Positions 35,398 to 43,338 of a DNA stretch of 64,000 nt are shown in pieces (positions within the stretch are counted from its first letter, which is position 1; each line of letters opens with the position of its first letter). The stretch spans positions 434,001 to 498,000 of the forward strand of contig NZ_BAABCA010000005.1 of NCBI RefSeq assembly GCF_039538365.1. Reading direction: 5' to 3'. This stretch comes from Postechiella marina (GTDB taxonomy: Bacteria > Bacteroidota > Bacteroidia > Flavobacteriales > Flavobacteriaceae). Position numbers and translations under genes: made by a program. Below the pieces are notes generated by a model. That model saw nothing but the letters and a program-made list of their open reading frames with translations, ran no database searches and was not told where the DNA came from.

Positions 35398-36858
35398 CTA
35401 CTTTTGCTCCCCAATATAATTTTCAATAGAAGGTACCCAAGTTCTATTGTGCTTTTCGACTCCTTGAAAATTAAAAAATCTAGCTTTAGAATTAGGTTCC
35501 ATTTTTTTTGCTCTTTCATTCATTGCTTGCGGATCTGTTTCTGGCCAAAAACCAGTATCTAACCGCAGCATTAAGGTTTCAATAGCAGACAGCCATTCGC
35601 CACTACTAAACATACAGTGCCCCCAATTATTAACATAAGCACTTCTAAATAGTTTTGAATATCCTTTTTGCTTCACTAATTCTTCGTAGCCTTGTGTTAA
35701 TACAGGATAAACTAAGCCATCACCACTAGTATGGATTCTAAGTAATGGAACTTTAGGTTCTCCAACATGTGTTCTACCTGGTGCACTCCAATATTTAATA
35801 GCGATAGGATCTGATTTAATACGCGGTGCCGCATTAATTTTTTCAAAATCAGTTAAAAGATTAATTCCTGCTTCTTTATATAATAGCTTAACAGCAGTTT
35901 TGTAATTTTTATTTCCATTGTTAAACAGTTCGACATAATCAATTCCTTCATTAGATCTTAACTGTCCTCCTCCTGCCCTTTCAATCATTGAGGTCCCTTT
36001 AGTTTTTAGATTTGGAAGAAGCATAGCCATACTATAATACATACTTTCTTGTAACGCATGTAAATCTGTTATATCTGGCTTATCCACTATAGCATTTCCT
36101 CGACCACCCCATGCAGGCCACTGACCAATAGTTATAGCCAAAGCAATACGAGCACGCCCTTCTGGAGTTTTTTGTGCTTTATCTATTGCTTTTTTCCATT
36201 TAATACCTAATTCTTCCAATTGCTCATTCTCATAATTAAATAGATTTACTATTGGTAACTCTGGCGCTATTAATGACTGCATAACAAACAAACCATCTAA
36301 ATGCATATTTGCCATCCATTGGCTTGTGGCTGCACAAGCAGCAATTCCGCCATCAATTCTATCCGAATATTTTTCTACCATAGAAAGAGTAACCGTACCA
36401 CCTCCAGAACAACCAAGTTGAATAATTCGTTTTGGTTTTCCAAAAGCTACTTCAAATAAATCAAAAATTGTAACAAAATCATGAGCTTCATGTGCTGGAT
36501 CATAGCTTTTACTTCTATCTTTTCTACGATGTGTCCCAGATAATGCATAACCTTTTTCTAACAACAACATACTCAAGTATGAATTAGCTTTATTACAAAA
36601 ATCGAGATCATTCAATAATGTTCCGTTCCATTTTTTTGGCACACGAATCATATATTCCGTTTGCCTAATAGGAAGTGTTCCTTTCAGCTCTCTATAATTA
36701 AGCTTAACCAAATTGCTATCTAAAACGTCTTTAACTTTGGGTAAATTCCAATCGTCTGTCGTTGTCTGCTTGTTTTGTCCATTAATATCTTTTGCCAATA
36801 ATATCAATAACATTATTAAAGTCCTACTTAGCCACTTTTTCCTATTTTTTAATTTCAT
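35398..36858 (-). CDS. Exported alpha/beta-hydrolase, tannase/feruloyl-esterase-like
   Basis: A 486-residue protein with a long, basic signal peptide (cleavage near 28). The nucleophile elbow is GCSGGG with Ser151; a late aspartate (SGDGLVYP) and histidine (NNWGHCMF) complete a plausible triad. A lid-like helical region (about 180-330) separates the halves. I place it in the tannase/feruloyl-esterase-like alpha/beta-hydrolases, with low confidence on subfamily. It may remove an acyl or other ester substituent from the glycan. The gene stands alone, between the convergent end of paralogue 1 and the divergent start of regulator paralogue 2, and probably answers to the latter. Confidence 0.7.
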   Translation of the reverse strand: MKLKNRKKWLSRTLIMLLILLAKDINGQNKQTTTDDWNLPKVKDVLDSNLVKLNYRELKGTLPIRQTEYMIRVPKKWNGTLLNDLDFCNKANSYLSMLLLEKGYALSGTHRRKDRSKSYDPAHEAHDFVTIFDLFEVAFGKPKRIIQLGCSGGGTVTLSMVEKYSDRIDGGIAACAATSQWMANMHLDGLFVMQSLIAPELPIVNLFNYENEQLEELGIKWKKAIDKAQKTPEGRARIALAITIGQWPAWGGRGNAIVDKPDITDLHALQESMYYSMAMLLPNLKTKGTSMIERAGGGQLRSNEGIDYVELFNNGNKNYKTAVKLLYKEAGINLLTDFEKINAAPRIKSDPIAIKYWSAPGRTHVGEPKVPLLRIHTSGDGLVYPVLTQGYEELVKQKGYSKLFRSAYVNNWGHCMFSSGEWLSAIETLMLRLDTGFWPETDPQAMNERAKKMEPNSKARFFNFQGVEKHNRTWVPSIENYIGEQK

Positions 36859-37045
36859 AATTCTAACTTATAAATCTATATTCAAAATCCTCCTTACACA
36901 TTTAATAGATACAACTTTTTAATATTTTAGGTGTCCAACAACTTCATATTAAAATAGTCTGTTTTTCTATTGGTTAAATTAGCTTCTCTTAATAAAAGCA
37001 CCAAAAAAAACTATCTTTAAACGGTTTTATACATGTTAAAAACAC

Positions 37046-37070
37046 AGCTTTATTCTATTACACTAAAGCT
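37046..37070. promoter_or_regulatory. Inverted repeat AGCTTTA-N11-TAAAGCT in the esterase/regulator-2 space
   Basis: Perfect 7-bp arms 33 bp upstream of the start of regulator paralogue 2 (37103). The rest of the 244-bp space shows no exact TAnnTTTG box on the minus strand. A candidate operator, possibly autoregulatory. Confidence 0.3.
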
Positions 37071-37102
37071 ATCTCTACTTCCTTTTTGTTAATTTAGCTA
37101 AC

Positions 37103-38266
37103 ATGAAAAACACCCATGACATAAAAGCAATTGAGACAGCTTTTGAAAAAATAATAACCAATAAAGTTTTTAAAAGATCCTCTCTTCAAGAACGGATATT
37201 ACGCTATCTAATTAATGAAGCGCTTTCAGGAAAAGATGTAAAAGAGCATTCTATAGGTATAGAATTGTTTCAAGATAAGTACACTACAAACCAGAATAAC
37301 AGTAGAATTCGTTCTTATGTATTTTATCTACGAAAAAAGTTAGATGAATATTATAAAGGACAAGGACGTAACGAAACCATTATTTTTAATATAGAAAAAG
37401 GGCAATACAACTTAACATTTAACAAAAATTCGCACCTTATTAATACAACCAAAAATAAAAATGTTAATAGTTTACCAAAAAAAACAGTCCTCTACTCTTT
37501 AATAGCAACCACTGCACTAATAGCAATACTTTTTCTAGCTACAAAATTTGCTAAACCTTCTTATATATGGACACCTATATTTAACGGAAAAACCATTTGT
37601 ATTGTTGCAGATAATTACATGGTTGCAAATCAATTTAAAGACCAAGAAAATATGTTTTCTTCAATAAAAAACGTAAATAATGAAGCAGATTTATCTCTCT
37701 TTATTAAAGAGAACCCAAACCTAAACTTAAAAGCAGCTAATTTTACAATGTCCAGTAAAATGGGCCCTTTTGGAATCCATTATTTAAACCAATGGTTTAG
37801 GGCATTTGATGAGAATTTTGATATTCAACTAGAAAGTGAAACTCAATTTTCTGACTATAACAAAGCAAATATTATATACATTGGACAAGCCAAAAACATG
37901 CAGGCTAGCCAACCATTTTTTTTACGTGATAGTAAAGCATTTGAATTATTGCTTGATGGTTTTCTTTATAAACAAGAAAAAAAAGCTAAACGTTATGTAG
38001 CTTCGTATGATAAATTGACTAGTCTAGAATACGCTATGGTTTCGTACCAGAAACTTGATAATGGCAAATTCAACATATTTTTTATTTCAAATCATGACAT
38101 TGGAGTAATGGGCATAATAAAAATGTTTACTTCTAAAAATAAACTAAAAGAGTTTACAAATCAGCTTCCATCATCAAACTCGCAATTTAATGCCTTATTT
38201 AAGGTAACAGGTCTAAAACGAACAGAAATAGAGTGCGAACTTGTAGAATTAGAAATTTTAGAATAA
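37103..38266 (+). CDS. Single-pass membrane regulator candidate, paralogue 2 of 3
   Basis: A 387-residue protein. Residues 1-108 contain the winged-helix-like pattern: RILRYLINEALSGKDVKEHS, ELFQDKY, SRIRSYVFYLRKKLDEYY, then IEKGQYNL. One membrane helix is at about 129-147, preceded by basic PKK, which predicts N-in, C-out. The outer domain (about 150-387) keeps the family motifs KAANFTMSSKMG, FDIQLESET, YIGQAKN, EYAMVSY and NHDIGVMG, and ends with FKVTGLKRTEIECELVELE. It is closest to paralogue 3. It is divergent from the esterase gene and convergent with the propeller lipoprotein gene. Sensing of a small sugar in the periplasm is an inference. Confidence 0.6.
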   Translation: MKNTHDIKAIETAFEKIITNKVFKRSSLQERILRYLINEALSGKDVKEHSIGIELFQDKYTTNQNNSRIRSYVFYLRKKLDEYYKGQGRNETIIFNIEKGQYNLTFNKNSHLINTTKNKNVNSLPKKTVLYSLIATTALIAILFLATKFAKPSYIWTPIFNGKTICIVADNYMVANQFKDQENMFSSIKNVNNEADLSLFIKENPNLNLKAANFTMSSKMGPFGIHYLNQWFRAFDENFDIQLESETQFSDYNKANIIYIGQAKNMQASQPFFLRDSKAFELLLDGFLYKQEKKAKRYVASYDKLTSLEYAMVSYQKLDNGKFNIFFISNHDIGVMGIIKMFTSKNKLKEFTNQLPSSNSQFNALFKVTGLKRTEIECELVELEILE

Positions 38267-38307
38267 TTCTATATTTTACTTACACAAAAAAGCTATTCTT
38301 GAAAGCT

Positions 38308-39417
38308 TTAATACTCTATAGGGATAGCAATATTACCATTAACATCTCCATCGTAAACCGCAACATAAAGCATTTTTGGTTGCCCTTTTTCGTTGGTTAA
38401 AACAAAAGGACGTTCTACACGTTTAGGTTTCCAAACAGTACCATCTGTTAAGGTAAATTCTTTTTTCATAAATATTTTCCTTTCATCGGCTTGCCAATCA
38501 AATCCATTTTTAGAATTAAAGAGAGCCAATTCACTTTTACCCATAACATGGCAAACCATATAATATTTATTTAAAACTTGATCGAACCACATACAAGCAT
38601 CTTCTGTCTGCACCTCATCAAAAACAGGTTTTGAATTGAAATTAAAAATACCTTCTGGAGCATCCGAATTACCAACTAATTGAATTCTAAATGTTTTTTT
38701 TCGATTAACATCATCGCCCTTCATTATCATCAAATATTTATTATCATGATAAACAACCGCAGGGTTTACAGCTATACTTTTAAACTTAACGCCATCTGGC
38801 TTTACAACAACATTTTCTGATCGTTTAAATGGTCCAGAAGGCTTATTTGCCACCGCTACACCTATACATTGTTTGTCTCGTATTCTAGATCTGTTATTTT
38901 CAAACCATTGGTTATCTGGATACACCATGCCTTGTCCATCTTCTTCTAAAAGCGTTTTAACATCATTAGCTATGTAGTACAAGCAAATTTTGCCCTCTGC
39001 AACAATAGCGTAAGGGTTATGAGAGTTGTTAATATCCCAACCACCTTCTTTTTTATCTTTTAAAACAACATTTACAAATTTAAAAGGGCCTTCGGGTTTG
39101 TTTGAAACAGCATGAGCTATTTCGCAATGCGTCATCCAACCTTTATGTTCGTATTTCTTGTTCCATCTAGAATAGTATGCGTGATATTTCCCTTCCCATT
39201 TTACAACGCTTAACCCCCAAACATAGTAACCATCTTCCACAAGAATTTGTGAGCTTAATGCATTATTTCTAAAGCTTTCTACTTGCTTATTTGACAACGG
39301 TTTAAAGCTTAAATTTTTATAATTTTTTATTTCTGGCGTATTTACAGTTTGTTGTAACTCTTTGCAAGAACAAAAATTAAAAAGAATGATAATAATAAAG
39401 AGGCTTCTAATTTTCAT
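38308..39417 (-). CDS. GH43/GH117-like five-bladed propeller lipoprotein
   Basis: A 369-residue lipoprotein (signal peptide with FCSC, Cys18). The repeats WEGKYHAYYSRW, GKICLYYIAND and DNKYLMIMKGDD, with ASN/ADS-like KPEGPF and KPSGPF blade turns, give the five-bladed propeller of the GH43/GH117 clan type. NSHNPYAIV may hold a catalytic-site residue in place of the usual HDP. It ends with ERPFVLTNEKGQP and IPIEY, a tail shared with the catalytic part of the next protein upstream (39524-41971). It does not carry the RDPS motif of the GH117 copies, so I assign no family number. It probably removes a sugar from galactan oligosaccharides. Confidence 0.65.
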   Translation of the reverse strand: MKIRSLFIIIILFNFCSCKELQQTVNTPEIKNYKNLSFKPLSNKQVESFRNNALSSQILVEDGYYVWGLSVVKWEGKYHAYYSRWNKKYEHKGWMTHCEIAHAVSNKPEGPFKFVNVVLKDKKEGGWDINNSHNPYAIVAEGKICLYYIANDVKTLLEEDGQGMVYPDNQWFENNRSRIRDKQCIGVAVANKPSGPFKRSENVVVKPDGVKFKSIAVNPAVVYHDNKYLMIMKGDDVNRKKTFRIQLVGNSDAPEGIFNFNSKPVFDEVQTEDACMWFDQVLNKYYMVCHVMGKSELALFNSKNGFDWQADERKIFMKKEFTLTDGTVWKPKRVERPFVLTNEKGQPKMLYVAVYDGDVNGNIAIPIEY

Positions 39418-39447
39418 AAAATAATTCTGAATAATATATTAAGCACT

Positions 39448-39455
39448 CAAAATTA
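39448..39455 (-). promoter_or_regulatory. Candidate -7 promoter box of the propeller lipoprotein gene
   Basis: Minus-strand TAATTTTG, an exact match to TAnnTTTG, 31 bp upstream of the start codon at 39417. It suggests that this gene can be transcribed separately from the larger propeller gene upstream. Confidence 0.4.
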
Positions 39456-39523
39456 GAAAACAAACACACTTTAAAGCATCAAGATTGGGTAAAAAATAAA
39501 AACAAATGGTCTAATTTATATTA

Positions 39524-41971
39524 TTAATTCTCTAATTTAGAATAAGCTATCAACAATTCTCCATTTAGCATTCTCCCTAACAACTTACCTGCAAAATTAG
39601 CTTCTGTTATGCCATTATCTTTTCCATCAAATTCTACAATCAAGTCTTTTCCTTTTCGTTTTATTTTAGTCACTTTACAGCCTTTACCAAAATCAACAAC
39701 TTCTGATGCTCCATATCGCAATGATTTAATATCAATATCCTTTTGAGCATTAAACCCTTGCTCGCTTTGTATAAGAAGTTTGATATTTTTTGTGTTTTTA
39801 TCCAGCTTCTTTTTATTTAAAAGTTTTATTCTTTTATGTATTGTTAATGGCACAATAATGTTTTTAGAGCTATGATTATCTTTTGCCAAATCGTCTCGTT
39901 TTGGCACATCTATCACCGCTAAAGACAGGTGAGATGCTCTACCGTACTCATCTTGTAAAACATGAGGACGCTCTAATTTATACCAATTGGTTTGTGTACC
40001 ATCTTCATAAGCTGTGTTATGTGGTGTATAAGCGGTTCCAGGGTTAAACTTCCAGTGTATGCCATCTGGTGAACGCAAATAAATGGCTCTATAATCCCAA
40101 AAAGCATTAATCATCATATGAAACTGCACTTCATCCTTCCATATCACAGGATCTTCATAATTAGATCCCCTATATTTTTCTGGAATTATAGGATTACCTT
40201 GAATAGGCTTACTTAACACTTTATAAGGGCCTAATGGGTTCTTATCTTGACTCCTCATTATTGCTCCTGCCTTTGTTACAAATAAAAAGCGACCATCTTC
40301 CAACTGAACTCCAGATAGGTTTCTATAAAACCTATACGATCGACTTTCTGATTCACCAGAATTCTTCCAATCGACTTCTATAACTCCCAAGCGTTTCCAT
40401 GGACCATTCATAGATTTTGATGTAAACAAAGTAGCTTCCCAATTAATTAAAGAATACAACATAAAAGTACCATCGTTAAGCAATACAACATCTGGGTTAT
40501 GCCCTAAGCCATTACCAAATTTATAAGCTGTATCTTCCTTAACTAAATATGGGCCAGTTGGCTTATCTGAAACCACATGAGCAACAGTAGAAAATGGCCA
40601 TTCCCAATGCCCTTTAGTTGCATTAGCAGGCCAACGTGTAACACACATATGGTATTTTCCATCTTTATCTTTTACCGGTCTTCCTCCCCAATAACTCCAC
40701 TCCGGATCTTCAATACCGTTTTCGGCATCTCGCGGTAAAACACCATCTGCTCCCCAAACATTAGATGTTAATTTATTATGAATAGGCATTGGCAATATTA
40801 AATCGCTAAAAGATGCTCCAAAAACTGCTTTTACTTTCGCTTTCGCTGATATAGAAGCTTCACTTTTATTACCACTATAATCGTGAGCACAAACAATATA
40901 GGAATTTTCAACACCTTTTGAAGGTGTATAATCTATAAATGAATTTTTAGTAAGCTGACGCGCTATTTCTTGAAGATTTTCACCCTTTGAATCGCCTCGA
41001 TACACAGTGTAATATTTAACATCGTTATCGACACTTTTTTTCCAATTAATTTTAACCTCTGTATCAAAAACATTTGTGGTTAAGTTTGTTGGTGGCTTAG
41101 GCTTTACCTTATCTATTTTTGTTATGGTAACCACAGGAGATTTTGATGATTCTTTCCCACTAACCCGAGTTACTAAATAATGATATTGTTTACCATTAAT
41201 TAAGTTAGTGTCTGTAAACTCTAAAGACTTTAAGTTATTTGCTATTTTTATATAAGCAGCTCCTATCTTTTCTCCTCGATATACATTATATCGTGCCATT
41301 TTAGTCTCCATGTTATCCTCCCATTTTAATTTAACACCAGTAGAAACCACTGTTGCATTTAAAATATTTGGGCCATTAGTTTCTGGCGCCTGTACACTTA
41401 TGTTCACATAGTTTAAAAACACTTTTACACCTTCGTTAGAGTATAAAGTTGCTCGAACAAAAGGCATACCTCCTTCGGCATCTTTCTTTTTAACCTTATA
41501 CACGCCTTTAAAATGCTGAACTTTTAAATCGCCACCCATAAGCGCTTTTTTTTCGGCTAAAATCCTTTCGTTTTCACCAAATACTAAGCTTAATGTAACT
41601 TTAGCATTACAATCGTATTCTGAATCTGCACCAAAGCCCCAATTCAATATATCACCTTCAGATATTTTAGAATATGCTGATATATTATTTAAAATATTAG
41701 ACTCTATAATACCAACTGGAACCGAACTATACATTCTCCCTTTAAACAAAGCCATTCTACTATCTCCCGTTAATTTAGATGGGCCATGGCTATTATTCCA
41801 ATGTGGAGATTGCAATCCTTTTCGCCACGAACCCGCAGGTATTAATTCGAAATTACCATCGTTTACGTTTTCTTTAGGAGAGTTATCTCCAAGCAAAACT
41901 ATTTGAGCTTCAAGCACATTACTTAACACCGCCAAACCAAGACACAAGGCAAGTTTAAAAAACTTCATCAT
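39524..41971 (-). CDS. Large exported propeller glycosidase candidate with N-terminal beta-sandwich and two FN3 domains
   Basis: An 815-residue protein with signal peptide (about 1-22). Residues about 35-200 look like a carbohydrate-binding beta-sandwich (NVNDGNFELIPAGSW, VFLNYVNISV). Two fibronectin type III domains follow (about 203-290 and 295-385; ARYNVYRGEKIG, YYTVYRGDSKGE). The remaining part is a five-bladed propeller (DGKYHMCVTRWP, GHNPDVVLLNDGTF, NYEDPVIWKDEVQFHM, ERPHVLQDEYGR) resembling the lipoprotein at 38308-39417. The likely role is an exo-acting hydrolase with its own binding domain. I do not recognise an established family for the catalytic part. Confidence 0.6.
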   Translation of the reverse strand: MMKFFKLALCLGLAVLSNVLEAQIVLLGDNSPKENVNDGNFELIPAGSWRKGLQSPHWNNSHGPSKLTGDSRMALFKGRMYSSVPVGIIESNILNNISAYSKISEGDILNWGFGADSEYDCNAKVTLSLVFGENERILAEKKALMGGDLKVQHFKGVYKVKKKDAEGGMPFVRATLYSNEGVKVFLNYVNISVQAPETNGPNILNATVVSTGVKLKWEDNMETKMARYNVYRGEKIGAAYIKIANNLKSLEFTDTNLINGKQYHYLVTRVSGKESSKSPVVTITKIDKVKPKPPTNLTTNVFDTEVKINWKKSVDNDVKYYTVYRGDSKGENLQEIARQLTKNSFIDYTPSKGVENSYIVCAHDYSGNKSEASISAKAKVKAVFGASFSDLILPMPIHNKLTSNVWGADGVLPRDAENGIEDPEWSYWGGRPVKDKDGKYHMCVTRWPANATKGHWEWPFSTVAHVVSDKPTGPYLVKEDTAYKFGNGLGHNPDVVLLNDGTFMLYSLINWEATLFTSKSMNGPWKRLGVIEVDWKNSGESESRSYRFYRNLSGVQLEDGRFLFVTKAGAIMRSQDKNPLGPYKVLSKPIQGNPIIPEKYRGSNYEDPVIWKDEVQFHMMINAFWDYRAIYLRSPDGIHWKFNPGTAYTPHNTAYEDGTQTNWYKLERPHVLQDEYGRASHLSLAVIDVPKRDDLAKDNHSSKNIIVPLTIHKRIKLLNKKKLDKNTKNIKLLIQSEQGFNAQKDIDIKSLRYGASEVVDFGKGCKVTKIKRKGKDLIVEFDGKDNGITEANFAGKLLGRMLNGELLIAYSKLEN

Positions 41972-42072
41972 TATAATTTATAGGTTATATTTATTTTATT
42001 AAAAATACAGACAAACAAGCTTTTAGACATATAAACTATATTAAATTAAGTTTTTTAGCGGTTACTTAAAAA

Positions 42073-42088
42073 GTTAATTTAAATTAAC
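42073..42088. promoter_or_regulatory. Perfect 16-bp palindrome between the FN3/propeller gene and regulator 3
   Basis: GTTAATTTAAATTAAC is its own reverse complement. It lies 57 bp before the start of regulator paralogue 3 and 102 bp before the divergent glycosidase start (41971). A good operator candidate, although AT-rich sequence makes palindromes less rare. Confidence 0.4.
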
Positions 42089-42144
42089 ACCCCTTATTAT
42101 TACTGTGTTTTGATAGTATTTCTTGTTTCTTTACTTTTACAATT

Positions 42145-43305
42145 ATGAGCCCACACTTAGATACATCTATTATTAAAACATATCTTTTAAAAATATGCAA
42201 TGATCGCATGTTTGAAAAATCGCCTAGAAATGTTAGATTATTAAAATTTTTAGTAGAACAAGCCATAAAAAAAAGCGATGTTAGCGAGTATATTGTTGGC
42301 ACAGAACTTTTTCAAGACAGTTACACCCCAGAAAATAAGGATAGTAAAGTAAGGGTTTATATGTACAACCTGCGCAAAAAGCTAAAAGAGTATTATGCAA
42401 CTTCTGGTAAAGATGATAATTTAATTTTTATTGTAGAAAAAGGACAGTACAACTTAAAATTTCAAGAACGAAATACGCAAAAAAATACTAAATTAAAGGC
42501 GACTATTAATAAAAAAATATTATGGGGAGCTAGTATTTTTACACTGCTACTAACGGTTTTATTTATTTCTAAAAAAATATTTAAAGAAGACCTTTATTGC
42601 TGGAATGATTTTTTTAAAAGCTCGTCTAACATATGCGTTATGGCAGATCAAACCATGATATACAAAACTGTAGGTTTAGAGCGTTTTGCTACTATGAATT
42701 TTTACATAAACAATAAATCTGATTTTATAAATTATGTTGAAAAACACCCTAACGACTCTATTAAATTAGCCAATTACACTCTACTCTCTAAAATGGCACC
42801 TTTTTCTGTAAAAAACCTTACTGAATGGTTTTTAAAACATAACAGTAATTTTTCGCTACGATTAGAAAGCAGCTTTGAAATGGACGAAACCAGAACCAAT
42901 AATTTACTGTATATAGGTCAATTTAAAACCATGGGAACATCTAAATCTATCTTTTTAAAAGATAGTCATATTTTTAAACACAATACAAATGTTAGTAACT
43001 TTGTTGTTGTTAAAAACGGAAAAGAAAAAACATACAGTTATAAAATAAAAGAAGGCATATCGTATGAATATGCTATGGTGTCTTATAATGCTCTAGAAAA
43101 CGGTAAAAAAGCTCTGTTTTTTGTATCTAACAACGACATAGGTGTAATGGCTACTGTAAATAATTTTATGAATAAAAAATGGCTGGCAAATTTTTATAAA
43201 AATTTACCAGCCAATAAAAAATATTTTAATGCTTTATTTGAAGTAAAAGGTATTAACAGAACAGAAATTGACTGTAAACTTGTTGATTTTGAAGCTTTAA
43301 ATTAA
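42145..43305 (+). CDS. Single-pass membrane regulator candidate, paralogue 3 of 3
   Basis: A 386-residue protein. The cytoplasmic part (1-108) has RLLKFLVEQAIKKSDVSEYI, ELFQDSY, SKVRVYMYNLRKKLKEYY and VEKGQYNLKF, matching paralogue 2 closely. The membrane helix is at about 125-143 with basic residues before it. The outer domain carries KLANYTLLSKMA, FSLRLESSF, YIGQFKT, EYAMVSY and NNDIGVMA, then FEVKGINRTEIDCKLVDFE. It is divergent from the FN3/propeller gene and convergent with the GH2 gene at 43339. Cytoplasmic DNA binding and extracytoplasmic sensing are inferred from layout and position. Confidence 0.6.
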   Translation: MSPHLDTSIIKTYLLKICNDRMFEKSPRNVRLLKFLVEQAIKKSDVSEYIVGTELFQDSYTPENKDSKVRVYMYNLRKKLKEYYATSGKDDNLIFIVEKGQYNLKFQERNTQKNTKLKATINKKILWGASIFTLLLTVLFISKKIFKEDLYCWNDFFKSSSNICVMADQTMIYKTVGLERFATMNFYINNKSDFINYVEKHPNDSIKLANYTLLSKMAPFSVKNLTEWFLKHNSNFSLRLESSFEMDETRTNNLLYIGQFKTMGTSKSIFLKDSHIFKHNTNVSNFVVVKNGKEKTYSYKIKEGISYEYAMVSYNALENGKKALFFVSNNDIGVMATVNNFMNKKWLANFYKNLPANKKYFNALFEVKGINRTEIDCKLVDFEALN

Positions 43306-43338
43306 GAAACAAACGCAACGCTTATACTTCTTAAACTG

